DNA of 64,000 nt. Origin: Streptomyces sp. NBC_01296. GTDB lineage: Bacteria > Actinomycetota > Actinomycetes > Streptomycetales > Streptomycetaceae. Where the stretch lies: contig NZ_CP130720.1 of assembly GCF_035984415.1 (NCBI RefSeq), positions 1,488,001 through 1,552,000 of the forward strand. Reading direction: 5' to 3'. A program made the position numbers and the translations under genes. The notes under the pieces were generated by a model. That model was not told the DNA's origin, did not search any database, and was given only the letters and a program-made list of their open reading frames with translations. Shown here in pieces: positions 6,906-16,606 of the stretch; positions within the stretch are counted from its first letter, which is position 1; every line of letters starts with the position of its first letter.

Positions 6906-9389
6906 TCACTGATCCCGCCTGCGGGCTGCTGCGGGAAGCGTGAGCTTCAACGCGAACCCGGGCCCGGTGGTGGTGGGTTCGAGGGTGCCGCCCATGGTCT
7001 CCGTGAGGTCGCGGGACATCCTCAGCGCCAGGCTGTCGGCAGTGTGGACCGGGCGCGTCCCTGACGCTGTCTCCTCCGCCCCCTCGCGGGTTCCGTCAGT
7101 GATGTGGATCTCCACGAGGCCGGGCCGGGTCTCGGCCGTCAGCCGCGCGCGCCGGTCCGGCGGGCTGTGCCGCTGGGCCTCGGCCGCCAGAGTGGTAAGG
7201 ACGCGGGTGAGGACGGCCGCGTCGGCGATCACGTCGGGCAGCTGCTCCGGGAGCATGCAGCGAAGCGTATGGCCGGGACCGAGGGCGTCCATCACTGCGG
7301 TCAGTAGCTCGTCCAGGTCGACCGGGCGCAGGTAGAGGTCGAGTGCGCCGGCGTGCAGTCGGCTCAGGTCGTCGAGATCCGAGACGAGCCGGCCCGCTCG
7401 ACGCAAGGCCGATCGGGCCGTGTCGAGGAGGCGGCCGTCCCCGAGGTCCGCGGGGGTACCCAGGCTGCTCAGCGCGTCGTCAGCCGTGCGGAGCGGACCC
7501 CGCAGGTCTCGACTCGCGATGAGGAGCAGCGAGGCCCTGGTGTGCTCGGCCTCGGCTCGTACGCCCGTTTCGGCGTCGTGGGCGGCAAGGCGACCGTGGG
7601 AGTACGCCATTCCCAACTGGGCCGCGCACGCTGCCAGTACGCGCTGGTCGTCGCTGCTCAGCGGCCGCCCGCGGGCGGCCAGCGTGACGTTGTCGCCAAC
7701 GGGACTCTCCACGTCGGCGTCATAGGGCCGCTCGGGTGGATCCTCGCCGGTGCTGGCGACGACGTACCAGCGGGGCTCGGCGGCATGCCCGGTATCCCTC
7801 TCCAGCAGGCTGACCGCGTCCAGGCCGAAGTCCTCCCGTACCTGCTCGAGCAGGGTCGGGAGGTCCTGGCCGCGCATCATGGCGGTGGCAAGCCGGCTCA
7901 GCGCCCGGGCCTCGGAGCTCGCGCGGACGGCCTGGTACGTACGTTGGGCAGCCGTGCCCGCGGCCATGCCGACGACGACGGCCGTGACGACATAGACCAC
8001 CAGTGCGAGGACGTCGTCGAGCCGCTCGACGCGCAGCGAGTTCAAGGGCCTGGTGAAGTAATAGTTGGCGAGCAGTCCCGCGGCGAGCGCAGCCAGCAGT
8101 GCGGGGACGAGGCCTCCGACCAGGGCGATCACGACGACGGCCAGCAGGTAGAGCACCAGGGCGAGGGAGAGGTCCACGTGTTCGCCCAGGAGAACCAGCA
8201 GGAGGGTCAGGGCGGGAAGCATGATCGCCGCGAGTACGATCGCCGCCCAGAAGCGCCGCGGGCCGGTGGCGCGGCTCGGGTGCGGCAGCCGCAGGGCGGG
8301 AGACGACTCCGCAGCGTGTTCGTGGGTCACCACGAGCACGTCGATGGGGCCGGACCGCTGGATCGTCCGGTGCCCGACGCCGCCGCGGAGGAACGTGGAG
8401 AGCCTGCCGCGGCGGCTCGCGCCCAGCACGATCTGGGTGACGTTCTCGGCCTCCGCGAACTGCAGCAGCGCCTCGGGGATGTCGTCGCCTGTGGTCTGGT
8501 GATAGCTCCCGCCCAGCGATTCCACCAGCTCGCGCTGGGTTGCGAGGGTGGCCTGACCCCCATGGGTGAGGCCGTCGCTCGGGACCACATGCAGCGCCAG
8601 CAGCTCGCTGCCGGGGACGCGGGCCGTGATCCGGGCCGCGCGGCGGATCAGGGTGTCGCCCTCGGGGCCGCCGGTGAGGGCGACCATGATGCGCTCGCGG
8701 GTCTCCCAGGGGGTGGTGATGCCCTGCTCGGCGCGGTAGCGCTGAAGCCCTTCCTCGACGCGGTCGGCGAGCCACAGCAGGGCGAGCTCCCGTAGCGCGG
8801 TGAGGTTGCCGACACGGAAGTAGTGGGTGAGGGCGGCCTCGATGCGCTCCGAGGGATAGATCTCGCCGTGCAGCATGCGCCTGCGCAGCAGCTCGGGCGG
8901 CAGGTCGACCAGTTCGATCTGGTCCGCGCGGCGTGCCACCTCGTCGGGCAGGGCCTCCCGCTGCGGGACGCCGGTGATCTGCCGGACCACGTCGCCCAGG
9001 GATTCCAGGTGCTGGACGTTGAGCGTGGTGACGACGTCGATCCCCGCGTCCAGGAGTTCCTCGACGTCCTGCCATCGCTTGGTATGGCGTGAGCCGGGCA
9101 CATTGGTGTGGGCCAGTTCGTCGACCAGGGCGACCTGTGGGCGGCGGGCGAGCACCGCGTCCAGGTCCATCTCGGTGAACGTCGCCCCGCGGTACTCCAT
9201 GGTTCGCCGGGGAATGATCTCCAGACCCTCGGTGAGGGCTGCGGTGGGCCGTCGCCCGTGCGGTTCGACGAACCCGACGACGACCTCGGCACCGGCCGCG
9301 GCAAGGCGCTGCCCCTCCTCCAGCATGGCGTACGTCTTCCCCACCCCCGGGGCCGCCCCGAGGTAGATCCGCAACCGCCCACGCGCCAT
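6906..9389 (-). CDS. KdpD-like sensor with degenerate (pseudo) histidine kinase core
   Basis: 827 residues with full KdpD architecture: N-terminal KdpD ATPase-like domain with Walker A GAAPGVGKTY (about 11-20) and VDELAHTN, a universal-stress-protein domain (about 230-370; in other bacteria this binds c-di-AMP), four DUF4118 transmembrane helices (about 383-490), a GAF-like region, then the kinase module. The module is degenerate: the H-box reads SRDLRGPL, so the phospho-acceptor His is Arg627 (codon at 7509-7511); the N-box Asn is lost (TLAAEAQRHSP) and the G1 box reads DGTREGA. Autophosphorylation in the usual way is unlikely. The sensor half is well preserved, pointing to a ligand-binding or partner-regulating role. 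No response regulator is adjacent. Confidence 0.9.
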   Translation of the reverse strand: MARGRLRIYLGAAPGVGKTYAMLEEGQRLAAAGAEVVVGFVEPHGRRPTAALTEGLEIIPRRTMEYRGATFTEMDLDAVLARRPQVALVDELAHTNVPGSRHTKRWQDVEELLDAGIDVVTTLNVQHLESLGDVVRQITGVPQREALPDEVARRADQIELVDLPPELLRRRMLHGEIYPSERIEAALTHYFRVGNLTALRELALLWLADRVEEGLQRYRAEQGITTPWETRERIMVALTGGPEGDTLIRRAARITARVPGSELLALHVVPSDGLTHGGQATLATQRELVESLGGSYHQTTGDDIPEALLQFAEAENVTQIVLGASRRGRLSTFLRGGVGHRTIQRSGPIDVLVVTHEHAAESSPALRLPHPSRATGPRRFWAAIVLAAIMLPALTLLLVLLGEHVDLSLALVLYLLAVVVIALVGGLVPALLAALAAGLLANYYFTRPLNSLRVERLDDVLALVVYVVTAVVVGMAAGTAAQRTYQAVRASSEARALSRLATAMMRGQDLPTLLEQVREDFGLDAVSLLERDTGHAAEPRWYVVASTGEDPPERPYDADVESPVGDNVTLAARGRPLSSDDQRVLAACAAQLGMAYSHGRLAAHDAETGVRAEAEHTRASLLLIASRDLRGPLRTADDALSSLGTPADLGDGRLLDTARSALRRAGRLVSDLDDLSRLHAGALDLYLRPVDLDELLTAVMDALGPGHTLRCMLPEQLPDVIADAAVLTRVLTTLAAEAQRHSPPDRRARLTAETRPGLVEIHITDGTREGAEETASGTRPVHTADSLALRMSRDLTETMGGTLEPTTTGPGFALKLTLPAAARRRDQ

Positions 9390-9475
9390 GGGAGGGCTCC
9401 TGCCCGGCCGTCACACCGCTCGCCCACCTCCATGGTGCTCCGCGCTCGCCTCGGCCGCGCTCTCAGGCCTCCAGG

Positions 9476-10027
9476 TCAGCCGCCGATGGCCACGGCGAGG
9501 GCAATGCACGCGAGCATCCCCACGGTGCAGCCGTCGGCCATCCACGCCCGGGTGAAGCGCCGGACCGTACGGGAATTCCCCCTCAGGTCCCGCCGTTCCG
9601 CAAGCCCGGCCTTGATCTGAGCGACGGCCCTGTCGGTGGAACCGACGAAATGGTCGATGATCGACCCGGCGAACCCGAAAGCCGCGATCTCGACGGCCTG
9701 CGTCGTCGTGATGACCAGGTTCCCCCCGCTATCAGCCTCGACCCTGGCCACGTACCGATAGGGGACGTCATGGGTGAACACCGGATTCACCACGGACAGC
9801 ACCTTCTGGCCGAGCACAACACGCGACCCTGTGATCCGCCGGATGAACGCGATCCCGCCCAGGCATACGGCCATGACTGTGAGCGTGTCCGAGTCCGGCA
9901 CCCTGCAGGCCATACTCGCCCGGGCGCCGAGGACGAACCCTCCGGGCAACACGGTGAACATCAGCGACAGGGCTATGAAGGACTTCCGATGTAGCACCGT
10001 CCGGCGTGCTCTTTCCACTGATCCCAT
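9476..10027 (-). CDS. Membrane protein with PH-like domain, hypothetical
   Basis: 183 residues. Hydrophobic segments at about 16-34 (FIALSLMFTVLPGGFVLGA) and 50-62 precede a beta-rich soluble region (SRVVLGQKVLSVVNPVFTHDVPYRYV) like a bacterial PH domain, and a C-terminal hydrophobic helix (VGMLACIALAVAIGG) follows. It is downstream of the small membrane gene at 10029-10328 with one base between them, so the two are an operon. The topology echoes the 6324-6884 protein on the other side of the KdpD-like gene. No enzymatic function is suggested. Confidence 0.7.
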   Translation of the reverse strand: MGSVERARRTVLHRKSFIALSLMFTVLPGGFVLGARASMACRVPDSDTLTVMAVCLGGIAFIRRITGSRVVLGQKVLSVVNPVFTHDVPYRYVARVEADSGGNLVITTTQAVEIAAFGFAGSIIDHFVGSTDRAVAQIKAGLAERRDLRGNSRTVRRFTRAWMADGCTVGMLACIALAVAIGG

Positions 10028-10028
10028 C

Positions 10029-10328
10029 TCACCGGGTACGCGGCGGACGCTGGGCTCGTGTGCTCAGAACCAAGGCGAAGAGGAGACCCACGACGCCCGG
10101 CATGGTGACGACGGACCGGTAGCCGGAGTCGACCACCAGGAGGCCGACCAGCTCGACGCCGAGCGCGGCGGCGATGAGCAGCTGGGCCCAACCGAACAAG
10201 CGCGGGCGGACGATGTGCCGACGCTGCCAGGGGAGCAGCCAGCCACGGCTGAGTGTCGCAACACCGGACACGGCGAGCAACAGCGCCACCACACCGATCG
10301 GTACCGCAAGATACAGGCCAAATCCCAT
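10029..10328 (-). CDS. Small multi-pass membrane protein, hypothetical
   Basis: 99 residues from the ATG at 10328, chosen because GGAGGGG lies just upstream; an in-frame upstream ATG would add a His/Arg-rich, non-protein-like leader. Three hydrophobic segments (GLYLAVPIGVVALLLAVSG; FGWAQLLIAAALGVELVGLL; VTMPGVVGLLFALVL) suggest a small integral membrane protein. It is the first gene of a two-gene operon with 9476-10027. About 260 bp on its upstream side, before the Nudix gene stop, hold no supported gene. Confidence 0.65.
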   Translation of the reverse strand: MGFGLYLAVPIGVVALLLAVSGVATLSRGWLLPWQRRHIVRPRLFGWAQLLIAAALGVELVGLLVVDSGYRSVVTMPGVVGLLFALVLSTRAQRPPRTR

Positions 10329-10587
10329 AACACCCCTCCGCCTTCTGTGGGTGTGATGATGCCAGGGCAGATCATGGGGAAGGTGTGCAGCCCCCAAGGC
10401 CAAGCTCACCGCGGAGAGGCACGAAGGCCGACCACGGCAGGTGTTCCGGCACCAGGGTGCAGCGCGAGCTGCACCTGTCCCAACCCGAGCAGCTCACAGC
10501 AACCAGCAGCCGCAGCACACCGAAGGCGCCGTCGGGGCCGACGCACCTCGGCGTCGGTCCCGACGGCAAGTCCACAAAGACGGACAG

Positions 10588-11025
10588 CTACTTCGCAGCC
10601 TCGGCCCGAAGGGTGCCGGCGCCGATGGCGCCCCGGAGGACCTGGGCGATCTCCTCGGGCTTGAGGTCGATGCCGTCGAGCCCCGCCACGGTCAGCGGGA
10701 TCTCCTCCAGTGCGTATTCGCCGCGGCCCTCGGCGCTGAACTCGGGCCCGGTGCGGTCCTCGAAGGACCAGGTGGCGATGCGGGCGAGGTAGAAGAGCTG
10801 ACGTTCGTCGTCGGACTCCATCGTGTGGAGGAGCCGGACGATGTCGGCCTTCCCCGCGATCTCCTCGTGGATCTCCCGGTGGAGAGCGGCCTCCCGTGAC
10901 TCGTCGCTGGGCTCGACGCCGCCGCCGGGCAGTACCCAGTACACGGGGATGTCGGGCTTGGTTCGGCGGATGACCAGCATCGTGTCGTCAGCGGTGACGA
11001 GGACGGCGCGGACTCGTTCGATCAT
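10588..11025 (-). CDS. Nudix hydrolase
   Basis: 145 residues with a complete Nudix box, GGVEPSDESREAALHREIHEEI (seen here at about residues 35-56), carrying the REXHEE metal-binding glutamates that position Mg2+ for hydrolysis of nucleoside-diphosphate-linked substrates. AAGGAGAC precedes the ATG. The gene is monocistronic, with the pirin gene about 96 bp upstream on the same strand. Substrate cannot be deduced from the sequence. Confidence 0.9.
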   Translation of the reverse strand: MIERVRAVLVTADDTMLVIRRTKPDIPVYWVLPGGGVEPSDESREAALHREIHEEIAGKADIVRLLHTMESDDERQLFYLARIATWSFEDRTGPEFSAEGRGEYALEEIPLTVAGLDGIDLKPEEIAQVLRGAIGAGTLRAEAAK

Positions 11026-11121
11026 GTCGGTCTGTCTCCTTGCTTGTTGACGGTCTCAGTCCGGGATGCGGCCTCTCCTCGGCTGGTGTCGGCTGGTCGG
11101 CCTACGGAAGAAAATCGCAGG

Positions 11122-12087
11122 TCAGCGCACCCTTCCGCGTGCTTTCAGGGGCCCCGGCGGGAGCGGAGGGGCAGGGATCGGAGGGCCGTCGTAGCCCTTC
11201 ACCTCGCCGTACCGGGTGCCCTCCATCCAGTCCTTGCGCGCCTGTACGATCTCCTCGTTGGAGCGCCCGATCCAGTTCCAGAACATCACGATCTCCTCCT
11301 CGAACGGCTCGCCGCCCAGGAGCATCAGGCTCGTGTCCGACGTGGCCCGCAGGGGGAGTTCCGTGCGGCCGCAGCCGAGGTAGAGCATCGAGCCCGGGAG
11401 GACCGGGACGCCGTCCACGTGGGCCTCGCCCGACATCGACAGGACCGCGTACTCGAAGTCCGGGTTCAGCGGGAGCCGGGTCTCCGTGCCCGACGCGAGG
11501 GCGAGGTCCGCGCCGACGATCGGGCTGTACGCCGTGCCCGGCGAGGTCGCCGTGTCCAGGGTGCCCAGGATGACCGTGGCCGTCAGACCCGGGGCGGTCA
11601 CGTGCGGGAGCTCCGCGTGGTGCTGGAAATGGGGTTCCACATGGCGGTGGGCCTCGGGGAGCGCCACCCACAGCTGCGCCCCGTGCAGGAGGCGGCCGTG
11701 CGAGCGGGGGCTCTCCTCGGAGTGGCTGATGCCGCGGCCCGAGGTCATCAGGCCGAGCTCTCGCGGGCGGATCGTCTCGAGGCTGCCCACGCTGTCCCGG
11801 TGCAGCACCTCGCCGTCGTGCAGCCAGCTCACGGTCTGGAGTCCGGAGTGCGGGTGCGGGGCGACCTGCATGCCGGGCTCGCCGGCGATGTCGTCCGGGC
11901 CGTAGTGGTCGACGAAGCACCAGGCGCCCACCATGCGGCGTCCCAGGTTGGGCAGGAGTCGGCGGACCTCGGTGGATTCCCCGAGCTTGACCGTGCGCGG
12001 GCTGAGGAGCTCGCGCACGGGTTCGGCCACGACGAAGCCGCGGCCGCCGCAGGCGGAGAGAGCGGGCTGGCGATCGAGATTGCTCAT
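11122..12087 (-). CDS. Pirin family protein (bicupin)
   Basis: 321 residues with the pirin N-terminal cupin, including FVDHYGP and HPHSGLQTVSW (about 59-86), whose His residues with a downstream His/Glu bind iron, and the pirin C-terminal cupin (LSMSGEAHVDG, about 215-225). The C-terminus ends in a Pro-rich tail (PPIPAPPLPPGP). Bacterial pirins are iron-dependent dioxygenase-like or regulatory proteins; some degrade quercetin. The gene stands alone; the adjacent TPR gene is divergent, starting 106 bp away. Confidence 0.9.
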   Translation of the reverse strand: MSNLDRQPALSACGGRGFVVAEPVRELLSPRTVKLGESTEVRRLLPNLGRRMVGAWCFVDHYGPDDIAGEPGMQVAPHPHSGLQTVSWLHDGEVLHRDSVGSLETIRPRELGLMTSGRGISHSEESPRSHGRLLHGAQLWVALPEAHRHVEPHFQHHAELPHVTAPGLTATVILGTLDTATSPGTAYSPIVGADLALASGTETRLPLNPDFEYAVLSMSGEAHVDGVPVLPGSMLYLGCGRTELPLRATSDTSLMLLGGEPFEEEIVMFWNWIGRSNEEIVQARKDWMEGTRYGEVKGYDGPPIPAPPLPPGPLKARGRVR

Positions 12088-12192
12088 GCCTCACAACTTA
12101 GTACCGCCACCAGCGCCGCGTTCGGTGGAATGTCCGGCTGCTGTCACGTGTTGGAGGGACGGACGCACCACCTGAACGGCGGAAGGGACGCG

Positions 12193-12543
12193 ATGAACGC
12201 GCCGACGGAGTATTTCGAGCACGGGACGGCAGCCGAGCGCTGGGACCGGGCCCGGCTCTTCTTCGACGCCAAGGAGTACGCGACGGCCGCAAACATCCTG
12301 GTCGCACTGGCCGGCGAGGCCCCCGAGCAGCTGGCGCCCCGGCTGCTGCTGGCCCGCGCCTACTACCACTCCGCCCAGCTCTCGCGCGCCGAGCACGAGC
12401 TCCGCGCCATCCTGGAGCGCTGGCCCGTGGAGGACTACGCGCAGCTGATGCTCGGCCGGACACTGGAGCGTCGGGGCCGGGCCGCCGAAGCCCGCCCCTA
12501 CCTGCGGTTGGCCGCCGCCATGGCCGGCGAATTCCCCGAGTAG
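12193..12543 (+). CDS. Small tetratricopeptide-repeat protein
   Basis: 116 residues from the ATG at 12193, preceded by GGAAGGGA. Two to three TPR helical pairs are visible: WDRARLFFDAKEYATAANIL, LAPRLLLARAYYHSAQLSRA and YAQLMLGRTLERRGRAAEAR. It is soluble, with no signal peptide. Such proteins mediate protein-protein contacts. The frame is open far upstream, but that stretch is antisense to pirin and is not protein-like. Confidence 0.8.
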   Translation: MNAPTEYFEHGTAAERWDRARLFFDAKEYATAANILVALAGEAPEQLAPRLLLARAYYHSAQLSRAEHELRAILERWPVEDYAQLMLGRTLERRGRAAEARPYLRLAAAMAGEFPE

Positions 12544-12604
12544 CGCACCCACCGGCCCCGTGCGTGCCGGGCCGGGCGGCCTCCTCGGTTAGCCTGGGGG
12601 CACG

Positions 12605-13801
12605 ATGAACCGTCTGACCACGCCTTTCGGCTCCTACGAGCTCACCCGCTTCCCCGAAGACCCGCGCGACCAGCTCCGCGCCTGGGACGCAGCCGACGAG
12701 TACCTGCTGCGCCACCTCGAGTCCGGTACCGGGGAACACGGCCCGGTCGACCTGGCCGGCGCCGGGCAGATCACCATCCTCGGGGACCGCTGGGGGGCGC
12801 TGACGACCGCGCTGGCCGCGTACCACCCGACGCAGATCACCGACTCCTACCTCGCCCGGGCCGGCACCGCGGCCAACCTGGACCGGGCCGGGATCGGCAC
12901 CGCCAAGACCACGGTGCGGCTGCTGACCACGCAGGACGCGCCGCCCGAGCGGATCGACGTACTCCTCGTCCGGGTGCCGAAGAGCCTGGCGCTGCTCGAG
13001 GACCAGCTGTACCGGCTGGCCCCGCACGTGCACGCGGGCACCGTCGTCGTGGGCACGGGCATGGTCAAGGAGATCCACACCTCCACGCTGAAACTCTTCG
13101 AAAAGATCCTCGGCCCGACGAAGACCTCGCTCGCCGACAAGAAGGCCCGCCTGATCTTCTGCACGCCCAGCGCCACGTCGCCGCGCGCCGTCGACCCGTG
13201 GCCGGTGACGTACACGCTGGACGCGGAAGCAGGATCGGGCTCCGGCCTGACCGCCGTCAACCACGCCGGGATCTTCTGCGCGGACCGGCTCGACGTCGGC
13301 ACGCGCTTCTTCCTCCAGAGCATCCCGAACAACACGAACGGCGCCCGGGTCGTTGACCTCGGCTGCGGCAACGGCATCGTCGGCACGGCGATCGCGATCG
13401 CGGACCCCGCCGCGGAGATCGTGTTCACCGACGAGTCGTACCAGGCGGTCGCCTCGGCGAAGGCCACGTTCCGCGCCAACGTCCAGCACGAGCGCGAGCG
13501 GGCCGACTTCCTCGTCGGCGACGGCGTGTCCATGCTGGACCCGGCTTCGGTCGACCTGGTGCTGTGCAACCCGCCGTTCCACTCCCACCAGGCGACGACG
13601 GACGCGACGGCGCTGCGCATGTTCGCGCAGTCGCGCAAGGTGCTGCGTACGGGCGGTGAGCTGTGGGTGATCGCCAACCGCCACATGGGCTACCACACGC
13701 ATCTGCGCCGCCTCTTCGGCAACAGTGAAGTCGTCGCGAGCGAGCCGAAGTTCGTCGTACTGCGGGCGGTCAAGCAGGAGATGCGACCGCGCCCCATGTG
13801 A
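12605..13801 (+). CDS. RlmG/RsmC-like rRNA guanine-N2 methyltransferase
   Basis: 398 residues, close to the size of E. coli RlmG. The N-terminal half is a degenerate methyltransferase-like domain typical of RlmG/RsmC; the C-terminal half has the SAM-binding motif VDLGCGNGIVG (about 248-258) and the catalytic NPPF motif in LCNPPFHSH (about 321-329), the signature of N2-guanine methylation of rRNA. A TAGCCT -10-like hexamer lies 9 nt before the ATG with no clear Shine-Dalgarno, so the mRNA may be nearly leaderless. Which guanine is modified cannot be read from the sequence. Confidence 0.85.
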   Translation: MNRLTTPFGSYELTRFPEDPRDQLRAWDAADEYLLRHLESGTGEHGPVDLAGAGQITILGDRWGALTTALAAYHPTQITDSYLARAGTAANLDRAGIGTAKTTVRLLTTQDAPPERIDVLLVRVPKSLALLEDQLYRLAPHVHAGTVVVGTGMVKEIHTSTLKLFEKILGPTKTSLADKKARLIFCTPSATSPRAVDPWPVTYTLDAEAGSGSGLTAVNHAGIFCADRLDVGTRFFLQSIPNNTNGARVVDLGCGNGIVGTAIAIADPAAEIVFTDESYQAVASAKATFRANVQHERERADFLVGDGVSMLDPASVDLVLCNPPFHSHQATTDATALRMFAQSRKVLRTGGELWVIANRHMGYHTHLRRLFGNSEVVASEPKFVVLRAVKQEMRPRPM

Positions 13802-13840
13802 CCTGCCGGTATACCCGTCGGTACAGCGCGCGGTACGTCC

Positions 13841-13846
13841 TACACT
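13841..13846 (+). promoter_or_regulatory. -10 element TACACT of a leaderless MerR gene
   Basis: TACACT ends 7 nt before the GTG at 13854, so the transcript probably begins at the start codon. An 8-bp palindrome GGTATACC lies upstream at 13808-13815 and could be an operator. Confidence 0.55.
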
Positions 13847-13853
13847 CGGCCGC

Positions 13854-14678
13854 GTGAGCAGCCTGGTGCGACAAGACGGCACGGACGACGGCACGCACGA
13901 CGGTACGCACGACCGTGCGGCCGGCGGTCCCAGCGGCGAGCGCTACCGCCGGGAGGACCTGGCCCGCGCGGCCGGCGTCAAGGTGCGCAACCTGCGCTAC
14001 TACCAGGAGCGCGGGCTGCTCCCGGCGCCGCGCCGCGAGGGCCGCATCGCGTGGTACTCCGCGGAGCACCTGACCCGGCTGCGGCTGATCAGCAATCTGC
14101 TGGGGCGCGGGTACACCGTCAACGGGATCGCCGAGCTGCTGCACGCCTGGGAGGCGGGCGGCGGCCTGTCCCAACTCCTGGGCCTGGAGCGGGCGATGAC
14201 CCGGGACTGGGTCCAGGAGGACCCGGTCACCATGACCCTGGCCGAACTGCGCGAGCTGTTCGGCCCGTCCGCGACGGCCGAGGACACCCGGCGGGCCGTC
14301 GAGCTGGGTCACGTACGGATCGAGGGCGACCGGGTCACGCACCGGAGCCGGCGGCTGCTGGAGGCGACGCTCACGCTCGTGCGGCAGGGCGTGCCGCTGG
14401 CGGAGATCCTCGATGCGGGGGACTTCGTACAGACACAGGCGGCCGCGCTCGCCGACCGGTTCGTCGGACTGTTCCGGCGGCATGTGATCGGCCCGGACGG
14501 GCTGGAGCAGCTTTCGGCCAGTCAACTGGATCACATCTCGGACGCGGCGGCGGCGCTGCGTCCGGTGGCGGGCGAGGTCGTGGCCGCGGAGTTCGCCCGG
14601 GCGATGGCCCGGCGGGTGGCGGCGGAGGTCGCCGAACTGCTGCGCAAGGATGCGGAAGAAGCAGTAACCGATCAGTAG
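13854..14678 (+). CDS. MerR family transcriptional regulator
   Basis: 274 residues from the GTG at 13854. A polar N-terminal extension (TDDGTHDGTHDRAAG) is encoded by short tandem repeats of ACGACGGCACGC type. The MerR winged-helix domain follows (about 31-98: YRREDLARAAGVKVRNLRYY, then a wing GRIAWYS). The C-terminal part is helical with no Cys cluster, so metal sensing is unlikely. It lies 107 bp upstream of the DUF6230 operon, whose promoter carries a dyad between the -35 and -10 elements, the normal site of MerR action. It is therefore a candidate regulator of that operon. Confidence 0.88.
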   Translation: MSSLVRQDGTDDGTHDGTHDRAAGGPSGERYRREDLARAAGVKVRNLRYYQERGLLPAPRREGRIAWYSAEHLTRLRLISNLLGRGYTVNGIAELLHAWEAGGGLSQLLGLERAMTRDWVQEDPVTMTLAELRELFGPSATAEDTRRAVELGHVRIEGDRVTHRSRRLLEATLTLVRQGVPLAEILDAGDFVQTQAAALADRFVGLFRRHVIGPDGLEQLSASQLDHISDAAAALRPVAGEVVAAEFARAMARRVAAEVAELLRKDAEEAVTDQ

Positions 14679-14709
14679 GAGTCGGCCGAAAAGGCACGGT
14701 CGAACAACC

Positions 14710-14738
14710 TTGCCAACCCCCATTGGCACTCTTACATT
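14710..14738 (+). promoter_or_regulatory. Promoter with dyad between -35 and -10, DUF6230 operon
   Basis: TTGCCA (14710-14715), a 17-bp spacer and TACATT (14733-14738) form a good vegetative promoter. The inverted repeat TGCCAA-N6-TTGGCA (14711-14728) covers the -35 and spacer. This is where a MerR-type or repressor protein would bind. Confidence 0.55.
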
Positions 14739-14785
14739 CAACTCGTCGGTAACAACGGTGCACAGCCGAAATAAGGGACGATCTC

Positions 14786-16514
<1,729 letters not shown>

Positions 16515-16540
16515 CGGGCGGCGGCAGCCCGTGTGCGGGG

Positions 16541-16580
16541 AGGCCCGCCGGCCCCGGAGCGATCCGGGGCCGGCGGGCCT
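16541..16580. terminator. Perfect 18-bp bidirectional terminator with GCGA loop
   Basis: AGGCCCGCCGGCCCCGGA (16541-16558), loop GCGA, TCCGGGGCCGGCGGGCCT (16563-16580), then TTTCG. It sits between convergent genes ending at 16514 (+) and 16607 (-), so it can serve both. Confidence 0.93.
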
Positions 16581-16606
16581 TTCGTACGCAACGGGCCCAC
16601 GGGGCC

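Noticed and set aside
7353..8795. Plus-strand open frame opposite the KdpD-like gene
   Set aside because: Gln/Gly/Val-rich antisense translation, no conserved segment; the KdpD reading is unambiguous.
10372..10575. Minus-strand 67-codon open frame between the Nudix and membrane-protein genes
   Set aside because: No Shine-Dalgarno, Cys/Pro/Gly-rich with no recognisable family; spacer DNA.
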